A stretch of DNA of 64,000 nt from Flavobacterium gillisiae (GTDB lineage Bacteria > Bacteroidota > Bacteroidia > Flavobacteriales > Flavobacteriaceae), in assembly GCF_900107635.1 (NCBI RefSeq), contig NZ_FNRD01000006.1:1-64000 (forward strand), in the 5' to 3' direction. Below, piece after piece: positions 36,408 to 44,644 of the stretch. The stretch's first letter is position 1. Each line of letters begins with the position of its first letter. A program made the position numbers and the translations under genes. The notes under the pieces were generated by a model. It was not told the DNA's origin. It saw nothing but the letters and a program-made list of their open reading frames with translations, and made no database searches.

Positions 36408-36860
36408 TTACTCTCTGTTTTTGCTATCTATAATTATAGTCACTGGTCCGTCATTTAAAAGACTTACTTTCATATCAGCCCCAAAAACACCCGTTTGTAT
36501 TTTTTTTCCAAGCTCAATGTCAAGCTTTTTTACAAAATTCTCATAAAGCGGAATTGAAACATCTGGTTTTGCGGCTTTAATGTAGGAAGGACGATTGCCT
36601 TTTTTAGTATTGGCATGAAGTGTAAATTGACTCACTACAATTATATCACCGTCGATATCCTGAACAGATAGATTCATCACGTGATTCTCATCATCAAAAA
36701 CACGAATTTTGGTAATTTTCCCCACTAGCCAGTCAATATCTTCTTGACCGTCCGTATCTTCAATACCAACTAAAATTAGCAGCCCTTTTTGAATATCGGC
36801 TACTACTTTATCTTCAATGGTTACAGATGCGGAAGAAACTCTTTGGAGAACAATTTTCAT
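36408..36860 (-). CDS. dtd: D-aminoacyl-tRNA deacylase
   Basis: A 150-residue homodimeric enzyme that removes D-amino acids (and Gly from tRNA-Ala) from charged tRNA. It starts with MKIVLQRVSSASVTI. It contains VVSQFTLHANTKKGNRPSY, the SQxT active-site motif, and GVFGADMKVSLLNDGPVTI with the cross-subunit Gly-cisPro type region. Full length for the family. It sits between rsgA (38 nt with a hairpin) and the DUF3857 array. Confidence 0.95.
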   Translation of the reverse strand: MKIVLQRVSSASVTIEDKVVADIQKGLLILVGIEDTDGQEDIDWLVGKITKIRVFDDENHVMNLSVQDIDGDIIVVSQFTLHANTKKGNRPSYIKAAKPDVSIPLYENFVKKLDIELGKKIQTGVFGADMKVSLLNDGPVTIIIDSKNRE

Positions 36861-36875
36861 TTTATTATTTTAAAC

Positions 36876-36895
36876 AGACCTGATTCATCAGGTCT
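36876..36895 (-). terminator. Short hairpin between rsgA and dtd
   Basis: A perfect 8-bp stem (36876-36883 with 36888-36895) with a 4-nt loop. The following tract on the minus strand is only mildly T-rich, so it could be a partial terminator or a processing site. Confidence 0.5.
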
Positions 36896-36898
36896 TTA

Positions 36899-37876
36899 CT
36901 ATTTTCTATTTTCGTCACTTATTGCTCGATCTTCATTGTGAATGTCAGTACGATAATTTTCATCATCTCCTTCTAACAGTTTAAGATAACTATTGTAACG
37001 TGACCAGGCTATTTCATCTTTTTCTAATGCATCTTTTACAGCACACTTTGGTTCGTCTTTATGCACGCAGTTATTGAATTTACACTGATCTTTCAATTTG
37101 AAAAATTCAGGAAAATACCCGCTAATTTCTGCCGGTTCCATATCTACAACTCCAAAACCTTTAATTCCGGGTGTGTCTATAATTCTGGCATCAAAAGACA
37201 AATCATACATTTCGGCAAAAGTCGTTGTGTGTTGCCCTTGCTTACTAGCTTCAGATATGGTCTTTGTTTTTAGATGCAACGAAGGTTCCATAGCATTAAC
37301 CAAAGTTGATTTCCCTACACCAGAATGTCCTGAAAACATACTCACTTTACCAATCATCATTTCTTTCAACTTTTCTATCCCTTTCATTTCTGTAGAGGAA
37401 ACTCGAAGGCATTTGTATCCAATTTCCTGATACACATGCTGCATGTACAATTGTTCATCCAAGGTAGCTTCGTCAAAAGTATCTATTTTATTAAATACTA
37501 AAATAGTTTCGATTCCGTATGCCTCAGCGGTTACTAAAAACCGATCGATAAAATTGAAAGTCGTAGGTGGATTGTTTATGGTAACTAAAAGGAAAACGCG
37601 ATCAATATTAGACGCAATAATATGCATCTGATGGGATAAGTTTACTGATTTTCGAACGATATAATTCTTTCTTTCATGAATATTATGAATAGTTCCAGTT
37701 ACTGTATCCGAAGATTCTTCCAGTTCATAATCCACAATATCCCCTACAGCTATTGGATTGGTACTTTTAATTCCTTTGATTCGGAATTTCCCTTTCATAC
37801 GGCATTCTATAAAATCACCTTGTTCTGATTTTACGGTGTACCAACTTCCTGTAGATTTATATACGAGTCCTGTCAT
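36899..37876 (-). CDS. rsgA: Ribosome small-subunit-dependent GTPase A
   Basis: A 325-residue circularly permuted GTPase for late 30S maturation. It has an N-terminal OB fold (about 1-75). The G domain follows in the order G4 (NKID, 129-132), G1 (GHSGVGKS, 183-190) and G3 (DTPG, 234-237). A C-terminal zinc knuckle reads CKFNNCVHKDEPKC. This permutation is diagnostic. It is the first gene of the rsgA-dtd-DUF3857 run, with a TAnnTTTG box 60 nt upstream. Confidence 0.95.
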   Translation of the reverse strand: MTGLVYKSTGSWYTVKSEQGDFIECRMKGKFRIKGIKSTNPIAVGDIVDYELEESSDTVTGTIHNIHERKNYIVRKSVNLSHQMHIIASNIDRVFLLVTINNPPTTFNFIDRFLVTAEAYGIETILVFNKIDTFDEATLDEQLYMQHVYQEIGYKCLRVSSTEMKGIEKLKEMMIGKVSMFSGHSGVGKSTLVNAMEPSLHLKTKTISEASKQGQHTTTFAEMYDLSFDARIIDTPGIKGFGVVDMEPAEISGYFPEFFKLKDQCKFNNCVHKDEPKCAVKDALEKDEIAWSRYNSYLKLLEGDDENYRTDIHNEDRAISDENRK

Positions 37877-37935
37877 TTTTATTATTTACGATATTCGGCG
37901 TCCAATATGCCTTTAAGCACCTATTAAATACTTTG

Positions 37936-37943
37936 CAAAGATA
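37936..37943 (-). promoter_or_regulatory. Putative -7 box of rsgA (TATCTTTG)
   Basis: Minus-strand TATCTTTG fits TAnnTTTG, 60 nt before the rsgA ATG. Confidence 0.4.
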
Positions 37944-38010
37944 ATTCTTTGTTTCACGTTTAAAGTATGAAGTGTAATGTTTTTGATCACCACACAATCA
38001 TAGATAAAAA

Positions 38011-38041
38011 AATCCCCACAATTTTTTAAAAAGTGGGGATT
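38011..38041 (-). terminator. Terminator of the Phe/Tyr operon
   Basis: A 9-bp GC-rich stem (38011-38019 with 38033-38041). It is followed on the minus strand by a T-run from the A-tract at 38006-38012, directly after the DAHP synthase stop. Confidence 0.85.
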
Positions 38042-38065
38042 CATTCGATTACAATTAAATACTAA

Positions 38066-39148
38066 TTATGCATTAAGTACTTTATCTTGATGACTAATAC
38101 TCTCCTGGTGGATCGCTTTAAACATTCTAAGTACAAACTCTTCAGTAAGTCCTTTTTTCTCTCCTTCAAGAATCATTTTTCCAAGAATTTCATTCCAACG
38201 TTTGTTTTGCAATACCGCCACGTTAGCGTCTTTTTTCACTTGACCTATTTCGTCAGCAATTTTCATTCTTTTTCCTAATAACTCTAATAAGTTAGCATCA
38301 AGAACATCAATGTTTGCTCTTAATTTTGTCATTTTATTGGTAAACTCATCCGAAGCATCATTTACTTTTCTAACTTTTAAATCTTTGAAAATTTGTTTCA
38401 AAGCGTCTGGAGTTACTTGTTGCGCAGCATCACTCCAAGCGTTATCTGGATCTATATGAGTTTCGATAATCATACCGTCATAATTTAAATCTAAAGCTTC
38501 TTGTGTTACTTCAAGAATCATTTCACGATTTCCTGTGATATGAGATGGATCAATAATTAATGGCAAATCAGGGAATTTATTTTGTAATTCAATAGCAATT
38601 TGCCATTCTGGAATATTTCTGTATTTTGTTTTTTCGTAAGTAGAAAAACCTCTATGAATTACTCCTAAGTTTTTAATTCCTGCATTATACAAACGCTCTA
38701 CTCCACCTAACCATAAAGCCATATCTGGGTTTACTGGGTTTTTGATTAAAACGATTTTATCAGTTCCTTTCAATGTATCTGCAATTTCTTGAACTGCAAA
38801 TGGATTTGCCGTTGTACGAGCTCCAACCCATAATACATCAATATCATGCTCCAAAGCTAATTTACAGTGTGCAGAAGTTGCTACCTCAGTTCCCATCAAT
38901 AAACCAGTTTCAGCTTTAGCTTTTTGTAACCATTTTAATCCAATTTCTCCAACACCTTCAAATCCTCCTGGACGTGTTCTTGGTTTCCATATACCTGCTC
39001 TAAAAACACTAACGTCTGAATCTTTCAATTCATGAGCAATTTTCAATACTTGATCTTCTGTTTCAGCACTACAAGGTCCTGCAATCACAAATGGATGAGT
39101 TAAATTAAATTCATTCAACCAATTTCTCATTTCTTTCTTGTTTTCCAT
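38066..39148 (-). CDS. Bifunctional DAHP synthase/chorismate mutase
   Basis: A 360-residue fusion. Residues about 1-262 are a DAHP synthase: VIAGPCSAETEDQVL, GIWKPRTRPGGFEG, LWVGARTTANPFAVQE, VLIKNPVNPD and IIDPSHITGNREMI. A C-terminal AroQ-type chorismate mutase (about 268-355) has the TKLRANIDVLDANLLELLGKR start, as in other DAHPS-CM fusions. The first and the branch-point reactions of Phe/Tyr synthesis are thus in one chain, allowing feedback through the mutase domain. It is the last gene of the attenuator-controlled operon. Confidence 0.93.
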   Translation of the reverse strand: MENKKEMRNWLNEFNLTHPFVIAGPCSAETEDQVLKIAHELKDSDVSVFRAGIWKPRTRPGGFEGVGEIGLKWLQKAKAETGLLMGTEVATSAHCKLALEHDIDVLWVGARTTANPFAVQEIADTLKGTDKIVLIKNPVNPDMALWLGGVERLYNAGIKNLGVIHRGFSTYEKTKYRNIPEWQIAIELQNKFPDLPLIIDPSHITGNREMILEVTQEALDLNYDGMIIETHIDPDNAWSDAAQQVTPDALKQIFKDLKVRKVNDASDEFTNKMTKLRANIDVLDANLLELLGKRMKIADEIGQVKKDANVAVLQNKRWNEILGKMILEGEKKGLTEEFVLRMFKAIHQESISHQDKVLNA

Positions 39149-39222
39149 CTTTTCTAATTATTTATTTTATTATTTTTTTTAATGTGTTGTTCTTTTGTTC
39201 TTAACTTTAATTTGAATAGGAA

Positions 39223-40080
39223 TTACTTTTTTACATTCATACCATTCAAAATTTCTTTTATTCTATTCACGCTTTCCATTTCTTCAAAAATGGCATTATA
39301 ATCTTCCTTTATCAACAAATCTTTGAATTGAGTAAGATTTGAAATATACTCCTCTAAAGTCTCTATTACCTGTACCTTATTTTGTTTAAAAATAGGCGTC
39401 CACATCGCTGGTGAACTTTTGGCCAGACGAACGGTACTTTCAAAACCTGAACCTGCCATGTCAAATATATCCTGTTCGTGCTTCTCTTTATTTATTACCG
39501 TTTTACCTAACATAAAAGCACTTATATGAGACAAATGAGAGACATAAGCAATATGTTTGTCGTGCGCTTTTGGATCCATATAACGTATTCTCATCCCGAT
39601 TGCTTTAAAAAGTTCCAATGCCTTTTCCTGTAATTTAAAAGCAGTACGCTCTACTTCACAGATGATATTGGTTTTTCCTTCAAATAATCCTTTTATTGCT
39701 GCCGATGGTCCTGAAAACTCAGTTCCTGCAATAGGATGTGTCGCGATGAAATTTCTCCTTTTAGGATGATTTGCTACCGCATTACAAATAGGCGCTTTTG
39801 TCGAACCTACTTCAAAAACAATGCTATTATCTCCAATTACATCCAAAACTTTTGGCAGCACAGTCAATGCAACATCTACCGGAACCGATAGAATTACAAA
39901 ATCTGCATCTGACAGATTATCCATTGAAGCCGCTGCGTCTACAACTCCCAAAACTAGTGCTTCCTGTAAATGTTTTTCATTACTATCAATTCCGTAAACG
40001 GTAGCATCTGGGTATAACATCTTGATGTCTAATGCCATTGAACCGCCTATTAATCCTATTCCTATTATGTAAATTTTCAT
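39223..40080 (-). CDS. tyrA: Prephenate dehydrogenase
   Basis: A 285-residue NAD(P)-dependent enzyme that makes 4-hydroxyphenylpyruvate for tyrosine. It has the Rossmann motif IIGIGLIGGSMALD at the N-terminus, VEVGSTKAPICNAVA-like EVGSTKAPICNAV, and THPIAGTEFSGPSAA with the catalytic His. The helical C-terminal half contains HDKHIAYVSHLSHISAF. No ACT domain is present. It is third in the operon, between the aminotransferase gene (repeat-filled gap of 234 nt) and the DAHPS-CM gene. Confidence 0.93.
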   Translation of the reverse strand: MKIYIIGIGLIGGSMALDIKMLYPDATVYGIDSNEKHLQEALVLGVVDAAASMDNLSDADFVILSVPVDVALTVLPKVLDVIGDNSIVFEVGSTKAPICNAVANHPKRRNFIATHPIAGTEFSGPSAAIKGLFEGKTNIICEVERTAFKLQEKALELFKAIGMRIRYMDPKAHDKHIAYVSHLSHISAFMLGKTVINKEKHEQDIFDMAGSGFESTVRLAKSSPAMWTPIFKQNKVQVIETLEEYISNLTQFKDLLIKEDYNAIFEEMESVNRIKEILNGMNVKK

Positions 40081-40115
40081 TTTATATTTTTAATCATTTA
40101 TCCTGATTTTATTCA

Positions 40116-40193
40116 GGAGCTATTTCCTGCTATCCGTTTCAATCTTTAATGCCGAACCCCAGCATTAAAGGATTTCCACTACTATCAGGGCTA
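40116..40193 (-). repeat. Dispersed structured intergenic repeat, copy E4
   Basis: On the minus strand it reads TAGCCCTGATAGTAGTGGAA, a hairpin, then GATTGAAACGGATAGCAGGA. The hairpin stem CTTTAATGC/GCATTAAAG (40144-40152 with 40162-40170) has a loop including GGGGTTC. It is closely related to E5 at 52033. It lies inside the Phe/Tyr operon, between the aminotransferase and tyrA genes. Confidence 0.7.
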
Positions 40194-40282
40194 GGGCAAC
40201 TTTTCTAATCACACCTTTCTCATTTACCACGATAATTCAGACACGATAAATCCCAATATTTCACAAGCACATCCACATCGTC

Positions 40283-40315
40283 TCCCCCTCCTTCGGAGGG
40301 GGCTGGGGGGAGGAT
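40283..40315 (-). repeat. CCTCC palindromic repeat, copy 1 (after a stop codon)
   Basis: The core palindrome CCCCCTCC-TTC-GGAGGGGG (40285-40303) is followed by CTGGGGGGAGG. It abuts the aminotransferase stop codon. Its orientation is that of the other two copies that follow stop codons (47883, 57406). Confidence 0.8.
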
Positions 40316-41460
40316 CAAAATCTATCAATTGCTTCCTGTACTTTTTCTTCTTTCACACATAATGCAAATCGAATATATCCTTCTCCATTGCTTCCAAAAA
40401 TAGTTCCCGGTGTAATAAAAATATATTTTTCCTGTAAAATCTGATCAATAAACTTTTCTGCCGATGCTATTCCTTCCGGTAATTTAGCCCAAACAAATAA
40501 GCCAACTCCCTCTTTGTATACTTTACAACCTAACTTTTCGGCTAACTGCTCTGTCAAAATACGGCGTTTCTTATAGATTACATTCATCGAGTCAAACCAA
40601 GACTTATCGCTATTCAACGCAGCAATCGCTCCTTTTTGAATTCCGAAAAACATACCGCTGTCCATATTGCTTTTCACTTTCAGTATTGCATCAATCGCTT
40701 CTGCATTTCCTAAAACCATTCCAACTCTCCAACCTGCCATGTTAAAGGTTTTACTCAAAGAGTTGAGTTCTAACGCCACCTCTTTAGCTCCTTCCACTTG
40801 CAACAAACTCATCGGTTTGTCATTCAAAACAAAACTATACGGATTGTCATTAATCAACAATATTTCATGTTTTTTGGCGAAAGCCACTAACTTTTCAAAC
40901 AAACCTAGACTTCCTCTTGCTCCTGTTGGCATATGAGGATAACCGATCCACATGATTTTTACTTTCGATAAATCTAATTTTTCTAAAGCTTCAAAATCAG
41001 GTTCCCAATTCGTATTCTCTTTTAAATCATAATAAACAGGAACCGCTCCTACTAAATTTGTTACTGAAGTGTACGTTGGATATCCCGGATTCGGAATCAA
41101 AACTTCGTCTCCTTCATTTAAAAAAGCAAGTGAAATGTGCATGATTCCCTCTTTAGAACCCATCAAAGGCAAAATTTCAGTATTCGGATTCAAAGCCACA
41201 TTATAATTATTCACATAGAAATCAGCCATGCTTTTTCGCAATTCTGGCAATCCCTGATAACTCTGGTATTGATGTGCGTTTTCATCGTCCATCGCCAACT
41301 TTACAGCATCAATAACAGATTGTGACGGATGTAAATCCGGACTTCCAATTCCCATATTAATAATCGGTTTTCCTTCTGAAGCTAATTGTCGTACTTCTCT
41401 CAATTTAGAAGAGAAATAGTATTCTTCAATTATGTCTAAACGTTTCGCTGCTTGAATCAT
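40315..41460 (-). CDS. PLP-dependent aminotransferase of aromatic amino acid synthesis
   Basis: I use the ATG at 41460, giving 381 residues; a TTG eight codons earlier is the alternative. This fold-type I aminotransferase has INMGIGSPDLHPSQSVI, MGSKEGIMHISLAFL, PNPGYPTYTSV and NDNPYSFVL. The PLP lysine is in ELNSLSKTFNMAGWRVGM (Lys237). Its place between pheA and tyrA makes transamination of phenylpyruvate and 4-hydroxyphenylpyruvate the likely role, although the subfamily also includes LL-diaminopimelate and methionine aminotransferases. Confidence 0.9.
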   Translation of the reverse strand: MIQAAKRLDIIEEYYFSSKLREVRQLASEGKPIINMGIGSPDLHPSQSVIDAVKLAMDDENAHQYQSYQGLPELRKSMADFYVNNYNVALNPNTEILPLMGSKEGIMHISLAFLNEGDEVLIPNPGYPTYTSVTNLVGAVPVYYDLKENTNWEPDFEALEKLDLSKVKIMWIGYPHMPTGARGSLGLFEKLVAFAKKHEILLINDNPYSFVLNDKPMSLLQVEGAKEVALELNSLSKTFNMAGWRVGMVLGNAEAIDAILKVKSNMDSGMFFGIQKGAIAALNSDKSWFDSMNVIYKKRRILTEQLAEKLGCKVYKEGVGLFVWAKLPEGIASAEKFIDQILQEKYIFITPGTIFGSNGEGYIRFALCVKEEKVQEAIDRF

Positions 41461-41547
41461 GTTATTTGTATTTTCTTTTCCCAAGCCATTTCTGGAAAAT
41501 GGGAACTTTATCTTTTTCTTATCGTTTACCTTTTATTCCTTAAGAAT

Positions 41548-42375
41548 TTATGGTTTCGTATTTTTATACTCCCCTAACACTTTAAAGTATTCTGCCATAA
41601 TTTCTAATAGTGATTTTGCTTTTGCATAGTCAGTATATTTTTCGAATGTAACATCCACAAAAAAAGAATATTTCCAAGGCGTTTCAATTTTTGGCAAGGA
41701 TTGAATCTTTGTTAAATTCATCTTGCAATCACTCATCACGTTTAGCACTGCTGCCAGACTACCTCGTTTATGATCCAATTCAAATTTCAAAGAAGCTCTA
41801 TTAATATCTTCTTCAGCCAGAAATGAATTTTCTTTTTTAATAATTACAAAACGGGTCATGTTGTTTTTTATCGTCTGAATTTCTGGAGCTAAAATTTCCA
41901 AATCATACATTTCAGAAGCAGCTACACTAGCAATTGCAGCTATCCCTTTCAATTGTTTTTCCTGAATTCTGCGGGCAGTTTCGGCAGTATCTTTATCCTC
42001 AACTAATTTTATGTTTGGATACTTTTTAAGAAAATCCATGCATTGTAACAAAGCCATTGGATGTGAATGCACCTCCACAATATCTTCTATTTTTTGCCCT
42101 TTAAGTGCCATCAAATTTTGATGAATCCTAAGATAATGTTCTCCTATTATATGTAAATTATATTTATCTATTAATGCGTAATTTGGAATAATAGGTCCCG
42201 CAATTGAATTTTCTATTGCCATAACCGCCTGTTCTGATCTGCCTGACAGCAAGCTATCTACTAATTCTTCAAAAGACAAACACTCGTCTACTACTACATT
42301 ATTCTCGTAATATTCCTGTGCCACCTGATGATGAAAAGAACCTTTTATACCCTGTATTGCAATTTTAGCATTCAT
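41548..42375 (-). CDS. pheA: Prephenate dehydratase
   Basis: The start is set at the ATG at 42375, giving MNAKIAIQGIKGSFHHQVAQ; an earlier in-frame ATG lies inside the leader terminator stem and is not plausible. The 275-residue protein has the dehydratase domain (SFEELVDSLLSGRSEQAVMAIENS, a dehydratase TRF-type motif NNMTRFVII) and a C-terminal ACT domain (about 190-265). The ACT domain contains KRGSLAAVLNVMSDCKMNLTKIQSLP and would bind phenylalanine for feedback. It is the first gene of the operon, directly behind an attenuator. Confidence 0.94.
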   Translation of the reverse strand: MNAKIAIQGIKGSFHHQVAQEYYENNVVVDECLSFEELVDSLLSGRSEQAVMAIENSIAGPIIPNYALIDKYNLHIIGEHYLRIHQNLMALKGQKIEDIVEVHSHPMALLQCMDFLKKYPNIKLVEDKDTAETARRIQEKQLKGIAAIASVAASEMYDLEILAPEIQTIKNNMTRFVIIKKENSFLAEEDINRASLKFELDHKRGSLAAVLNVMSDCKMNLTKIQSLPKIETPWKYSFFVDVTFEKYTDYAKAKSLLEIMAEYFKVLGEYKNTKP

Positions 42376-42392
42376 ATAACAAACTTTTAAGC

Positions 42393-42476
42393 AAAAAAAA
42401 ATCCCGATTTTCATCGGGATTGTATATTTATAATTATCAATTTAATTTTCTAATTAAATAACCATACGACAATCCC
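42393..42476 (-). promoter_or_regulatory. Transcription attenuator of the Phe/Tyr operon
   Basis: On the minus strand a terminator hairpin (42400-42421, 9-bp stem AATCCCGAT/ATCGGGATT, TTTC-type loop) runs into nine T, 18 nt before the pheA ATG. A competing pairing exists. GGGATTGT (42469-42476), inside codons 20-22 of the leader peptide, is perfectly complementary over 8 nt to ACAATCCC (42416-42423). That segment includes most of the 5' arm of the terminator. A ribosome stalled at the aromatic codons would leave GGGATTGT free to form the antiterminator. One that reaches the stop codon would partly cover it. Confidence 0.8.
42400..42421 (-). terminator. Intrinsic terminator within the pheA leader
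   Basis: A perfect 9-bp stem with a 4-nt loop followed by nine T on the minus strand. It lies between the leader peptide and pheA, so it acts on the operon's own transcript. Confidence 0.88.
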
Positions 42477-42534
42477 TACCCTCTTTCCAGAAGAAATAAT
42501 AAGTATTGCTAAAATAAAATCGGTTGTTTAACAT
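42454..42534 (-). CDS. Aromatic-rich leader peptide of the pheA operon
   Basis: A 26-codon frame from ATG at 42534 to TAA at 42454-42456. Eight of 26 residues are aromatic. FYF is at residues 6-8 and YYFFW at 12-16 (four Phe, three Tyr, one Trp). The distance from this frame to the terminator, and the complementary GGGATTGT in codons 20-22, give the standard layout of a translation-coupled attenuator, as in pheL of enterobacteria. The residues match the products of the downstream genes. Too short to be noticed by ordinary gene finding. Confidence 0.8.
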   Translation of the reverse strand: MLNNRFYFSNTYYFFWKEGRDCRMVI

Positions 42535-42767
42535 GGTATGCTTTGTGTTGTGTGTGTATTAATTCTATGCGAATGTATAAATTATTTCGAGCCCACCAAA
42601 AAAAAATACAGATTTTACCAAACAAAAAAGGAATTCTCTCTAAAACTACTTTTAAATTACACAATAGTCAATAAACCTAGTGTAAAATAATTTTTAAGCA
42701 ACTGCGTACAAACACGTTCCGTAACAAAAACAGCTGCTTTTGTTTGAATAAAATATTCAAAAACAGA

Positions 42768-44021
42768 TTATGTAGTTAATGTATTCGAAAGCCATTTTTT
42801 TCCTTCCGAAATTCGGGTGATTAACATCGCCGAAACTACGTCGCCATTAGCATTCAATAGCGTCGCCATCGGATCTACTAATGTTCCTACAATCATGGCT
42901 GCCGGTAAAGCCTGCTCCATTGGAAAACCATAAATAGTAATAGCAAGAATTTCGCCTATGTATCCGCCATTTGGAATTCCACCCTCCACTACTGAAACAA
43001 TTATTGTAATCCCTAATGCAATTAGCAAATTATGTGGATCGGTAAAATCTTTTCCGAACATAGCAAAAATCACGGCAATCTTTATAATTGATGACATACT
43101 TGAACCGTCTTTGTGTAAAGGAGCTCCCAGTGGAACTGCGATGTTCCTAATATGTGTTGGTATGTGCATTTTTTCTGTCGCTTCCAGGTTGGCTGGAATT
43201 GTAGCAATACTACTGCAAGTTCCTAAAGCGGTTAAAGCAGGCGTAATATTATTACTCCAAAACACTTTCAATCCATTTGTACCTCCTGCAATAAACGCGT
43301 AAAGACTAAAGAAAACTACAAAGTAAAAAGCACAAACTGCATAATAAAGACCCAATGGCTTTGCATACGCGCCAAATAATTGTGGCCCAAAAATACCAAC
43401 TTGATAAGCGAAGTATGCACCCAGTCCTATTGGAGCCGTTTTCATTATCAGATGCAGCAATTGTTTCATCACCTCATCTCCTGAACTTAGAAAACTTCTA
43501 AAGCTGGCTCCTTTTTCTCCAGAACGCAAACTGGCAAATCCTATTAAGAACGAAAAAATAATTAATGCCAACATGCTTTTTCGAGAAAGTAATTCGTAAA
43601 AATCATTGGCGGTGAGCAATTGCGTAATTTGAGAACCTCCGCTCGCACTCTGCATACTTTCTAATGGAATTTTAGAAATAATAATATCCTGATGAATCGG
43701 AAAAAGTAGTACCCCAATCATCATCAATATTGCAGAAATAACTACAGTGCTTAAAAACACCCCAATGACAATTACAAATAACTTCCCTAGTTTTTCTGAT
43801 TTCTCAAGACTCGCGATGGAGGACGCAATCGTAAAGAAAATCAACGGAATAATTGCGGTAAACAATAAATTCAAAAATATATCTCCTAATGGCTTTATAA
43901 TTTCTACATCTTTACCAAAAACCAAGCCCAGTATACTCCCTGCTGTAATCCCGCAAAGGAGCCATATGATACTACTATAAGTTTTAAATAAACTACCCGA
44001 ATCACTAGTTACTTTGCTCAT
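42768..44021 (-). CDS. Dicarboxylate/amino acid:cation symporter (DAACS family)
   Basis: A 417-residue transporter with about eight membrane helices and two re-entrant loops. Family motifs are IIPLIFFTIASSIASLEKSE, TALGTCSSIATIPANLEATE (serine-rich re-entrant hairpin HP1) and a PLGAPLHKDGSSM stretch. EGGIPNGGYIGE and MIVGTLVDPMATLLNANGD (helix 8 region) also fit. It would import glutamate, aspartate or C4-dicarboxylates with Na+ or H+. It has no operon partner; the pheA leader follows after about 230 nt. Confidence 0.9.
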   Translation of the reverse strand: MSKVTSDSGSLFKTYSSIIWLLCGITAGSILGLVFGKDVEIIKPLGDIFLNLLFTAIIPLIFFTIASSIASLEKSEKLGKLFVIVIGVFLSTVVISAILMMIGVLLFPIHQDIIISKIPLESMQSASGGSQITQLLTANDFYELLSRKSMLALIIFSFLIGFASLRSGEKGASFRSFLSSGDEVMKQLLHLIMKTAPIGLGAYFAYQVGIFGPQLFGAYAKPLGLYYAVCAFYFVVFFSLYAFIAGGTNGLKVFWSNNITPALTALGTCSSIATIPANLEATEKMHIPTHIRNIAVPLGAPLHKDGSSMSSIIKIAVIFAMFGKDFTDPHNLLIALGITIIVSVVEGGIPNGGYIGEILAITIYGFPMEQALPAAMIVGTLVDPMATLLNANGDVVSAMLITRISEGKKWLSNTLTT

Positions 44022-44194
44022 ATCCTATACAATTTTTAAATTTTTATAAATATATCAATCTAATTGGGAAAATGATATTGTTTATTATCTTTTTCTTGTA
44101 ATCACGATATAAATATTTATTTCAAATACTAACCTTAATACTTTAGAACTTTCGTCCAGTAGAAATAAAATATATTACCAATAAGAACATGTTT

Positions 44195-44277
44195 TTGCCA
44201 TAATTTGTTAAGTCCCTACGGGACAAAATTGCCATAATTAAAAATTATTCTACCAATAGATAGTCCCTAACGGGACA
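44195..44277 (-). repeat. 83-nt direct repeat, left copy, flanking the transposase
   Basis: This stretch is the same as 45100-45182 with two mismatches by my reading. It includes the reverse complement of the first codons of the transposase (TTGCCAT), the hairpin GTCCC-TAC-GGGAC and a second GTCCC-TAAC-GGGAC. It is therefore a detached copy of the 5' end of the element, in the same orientation. Confidence 0.85.
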
Positions 44278-44582
44278 GTAAACAAAACTCTAAATCATCA
44301 ATAATTTTCAATCTTAAATTGTTCTATTAGTTCTACCAATAGAAAGACCCTAACAGGACACTAAACAAAACTCTAAATAATCGATGATTCTCAACCTTAT
44401 ATTGTTCCATTGTTTTTACCAATAGATAGTCTCTAACAGGACAGTAAACAGAACTATTTATCATCAATAATTTTCAACCTTAAATTGTTCCATTAGTCTT
44501 ACCAATAGATAGTCCCTAAAGGGACATTTAACAAAACTCTAAATCATCAATAATTTTCAACCTTTAATTGTTCCGTTAGGAA
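44251..44582. repeat. Array of four 83-nt palindrome-bearing units
   Basis: Units start with TACCAATAGA at 44251, 44334, 44417 and 44500, an exact 83-nt period. Each has TACCAATAGATAG, a GTCCC-TAAC-GGGAC-like palindrome (degenerate in units 2 and 3), AACAAAACTCTAAATCATCA and a TTTTCAAC...ATTGTTCC block. Unit 4 runs into an inverted copy of the TACC start (GGAACTTTCTATCGGTAG), and another palindrome, GTCCCGTTAGGGAC, follows at 44622. Units are adjacent with no spacers. Confidence 0.88.
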
Positions 44583-44644
44583 CTTTCTATCGGTAGAAAC
44601 AAAATCAATTCCCTCTTTTTTGTCCCGTTAGGGACTATACCAAT

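Noticed and set aside
42376..42414. An earlier pheA start
   Set aside because: The ATG falls in the loop and stem of the leader terminator; the protein family starts at the ATG at 42375.
42594..42612. T-rich stretch upstream of the pheA leader as a -7 box
   Set aside because: On the minus strand it reads TA followed by nine T and GG, which does not fit TAnnTTTG; the leader promoter remains unidentified.
44251..44582. Regular repeats that could be a CRISPR array
   Set aside because: The units are 83 nt long, directly adjacent and similar throughout, with no unique spacers and no cas genes; they contain small palindromes and lie beside a Y1 transposase.
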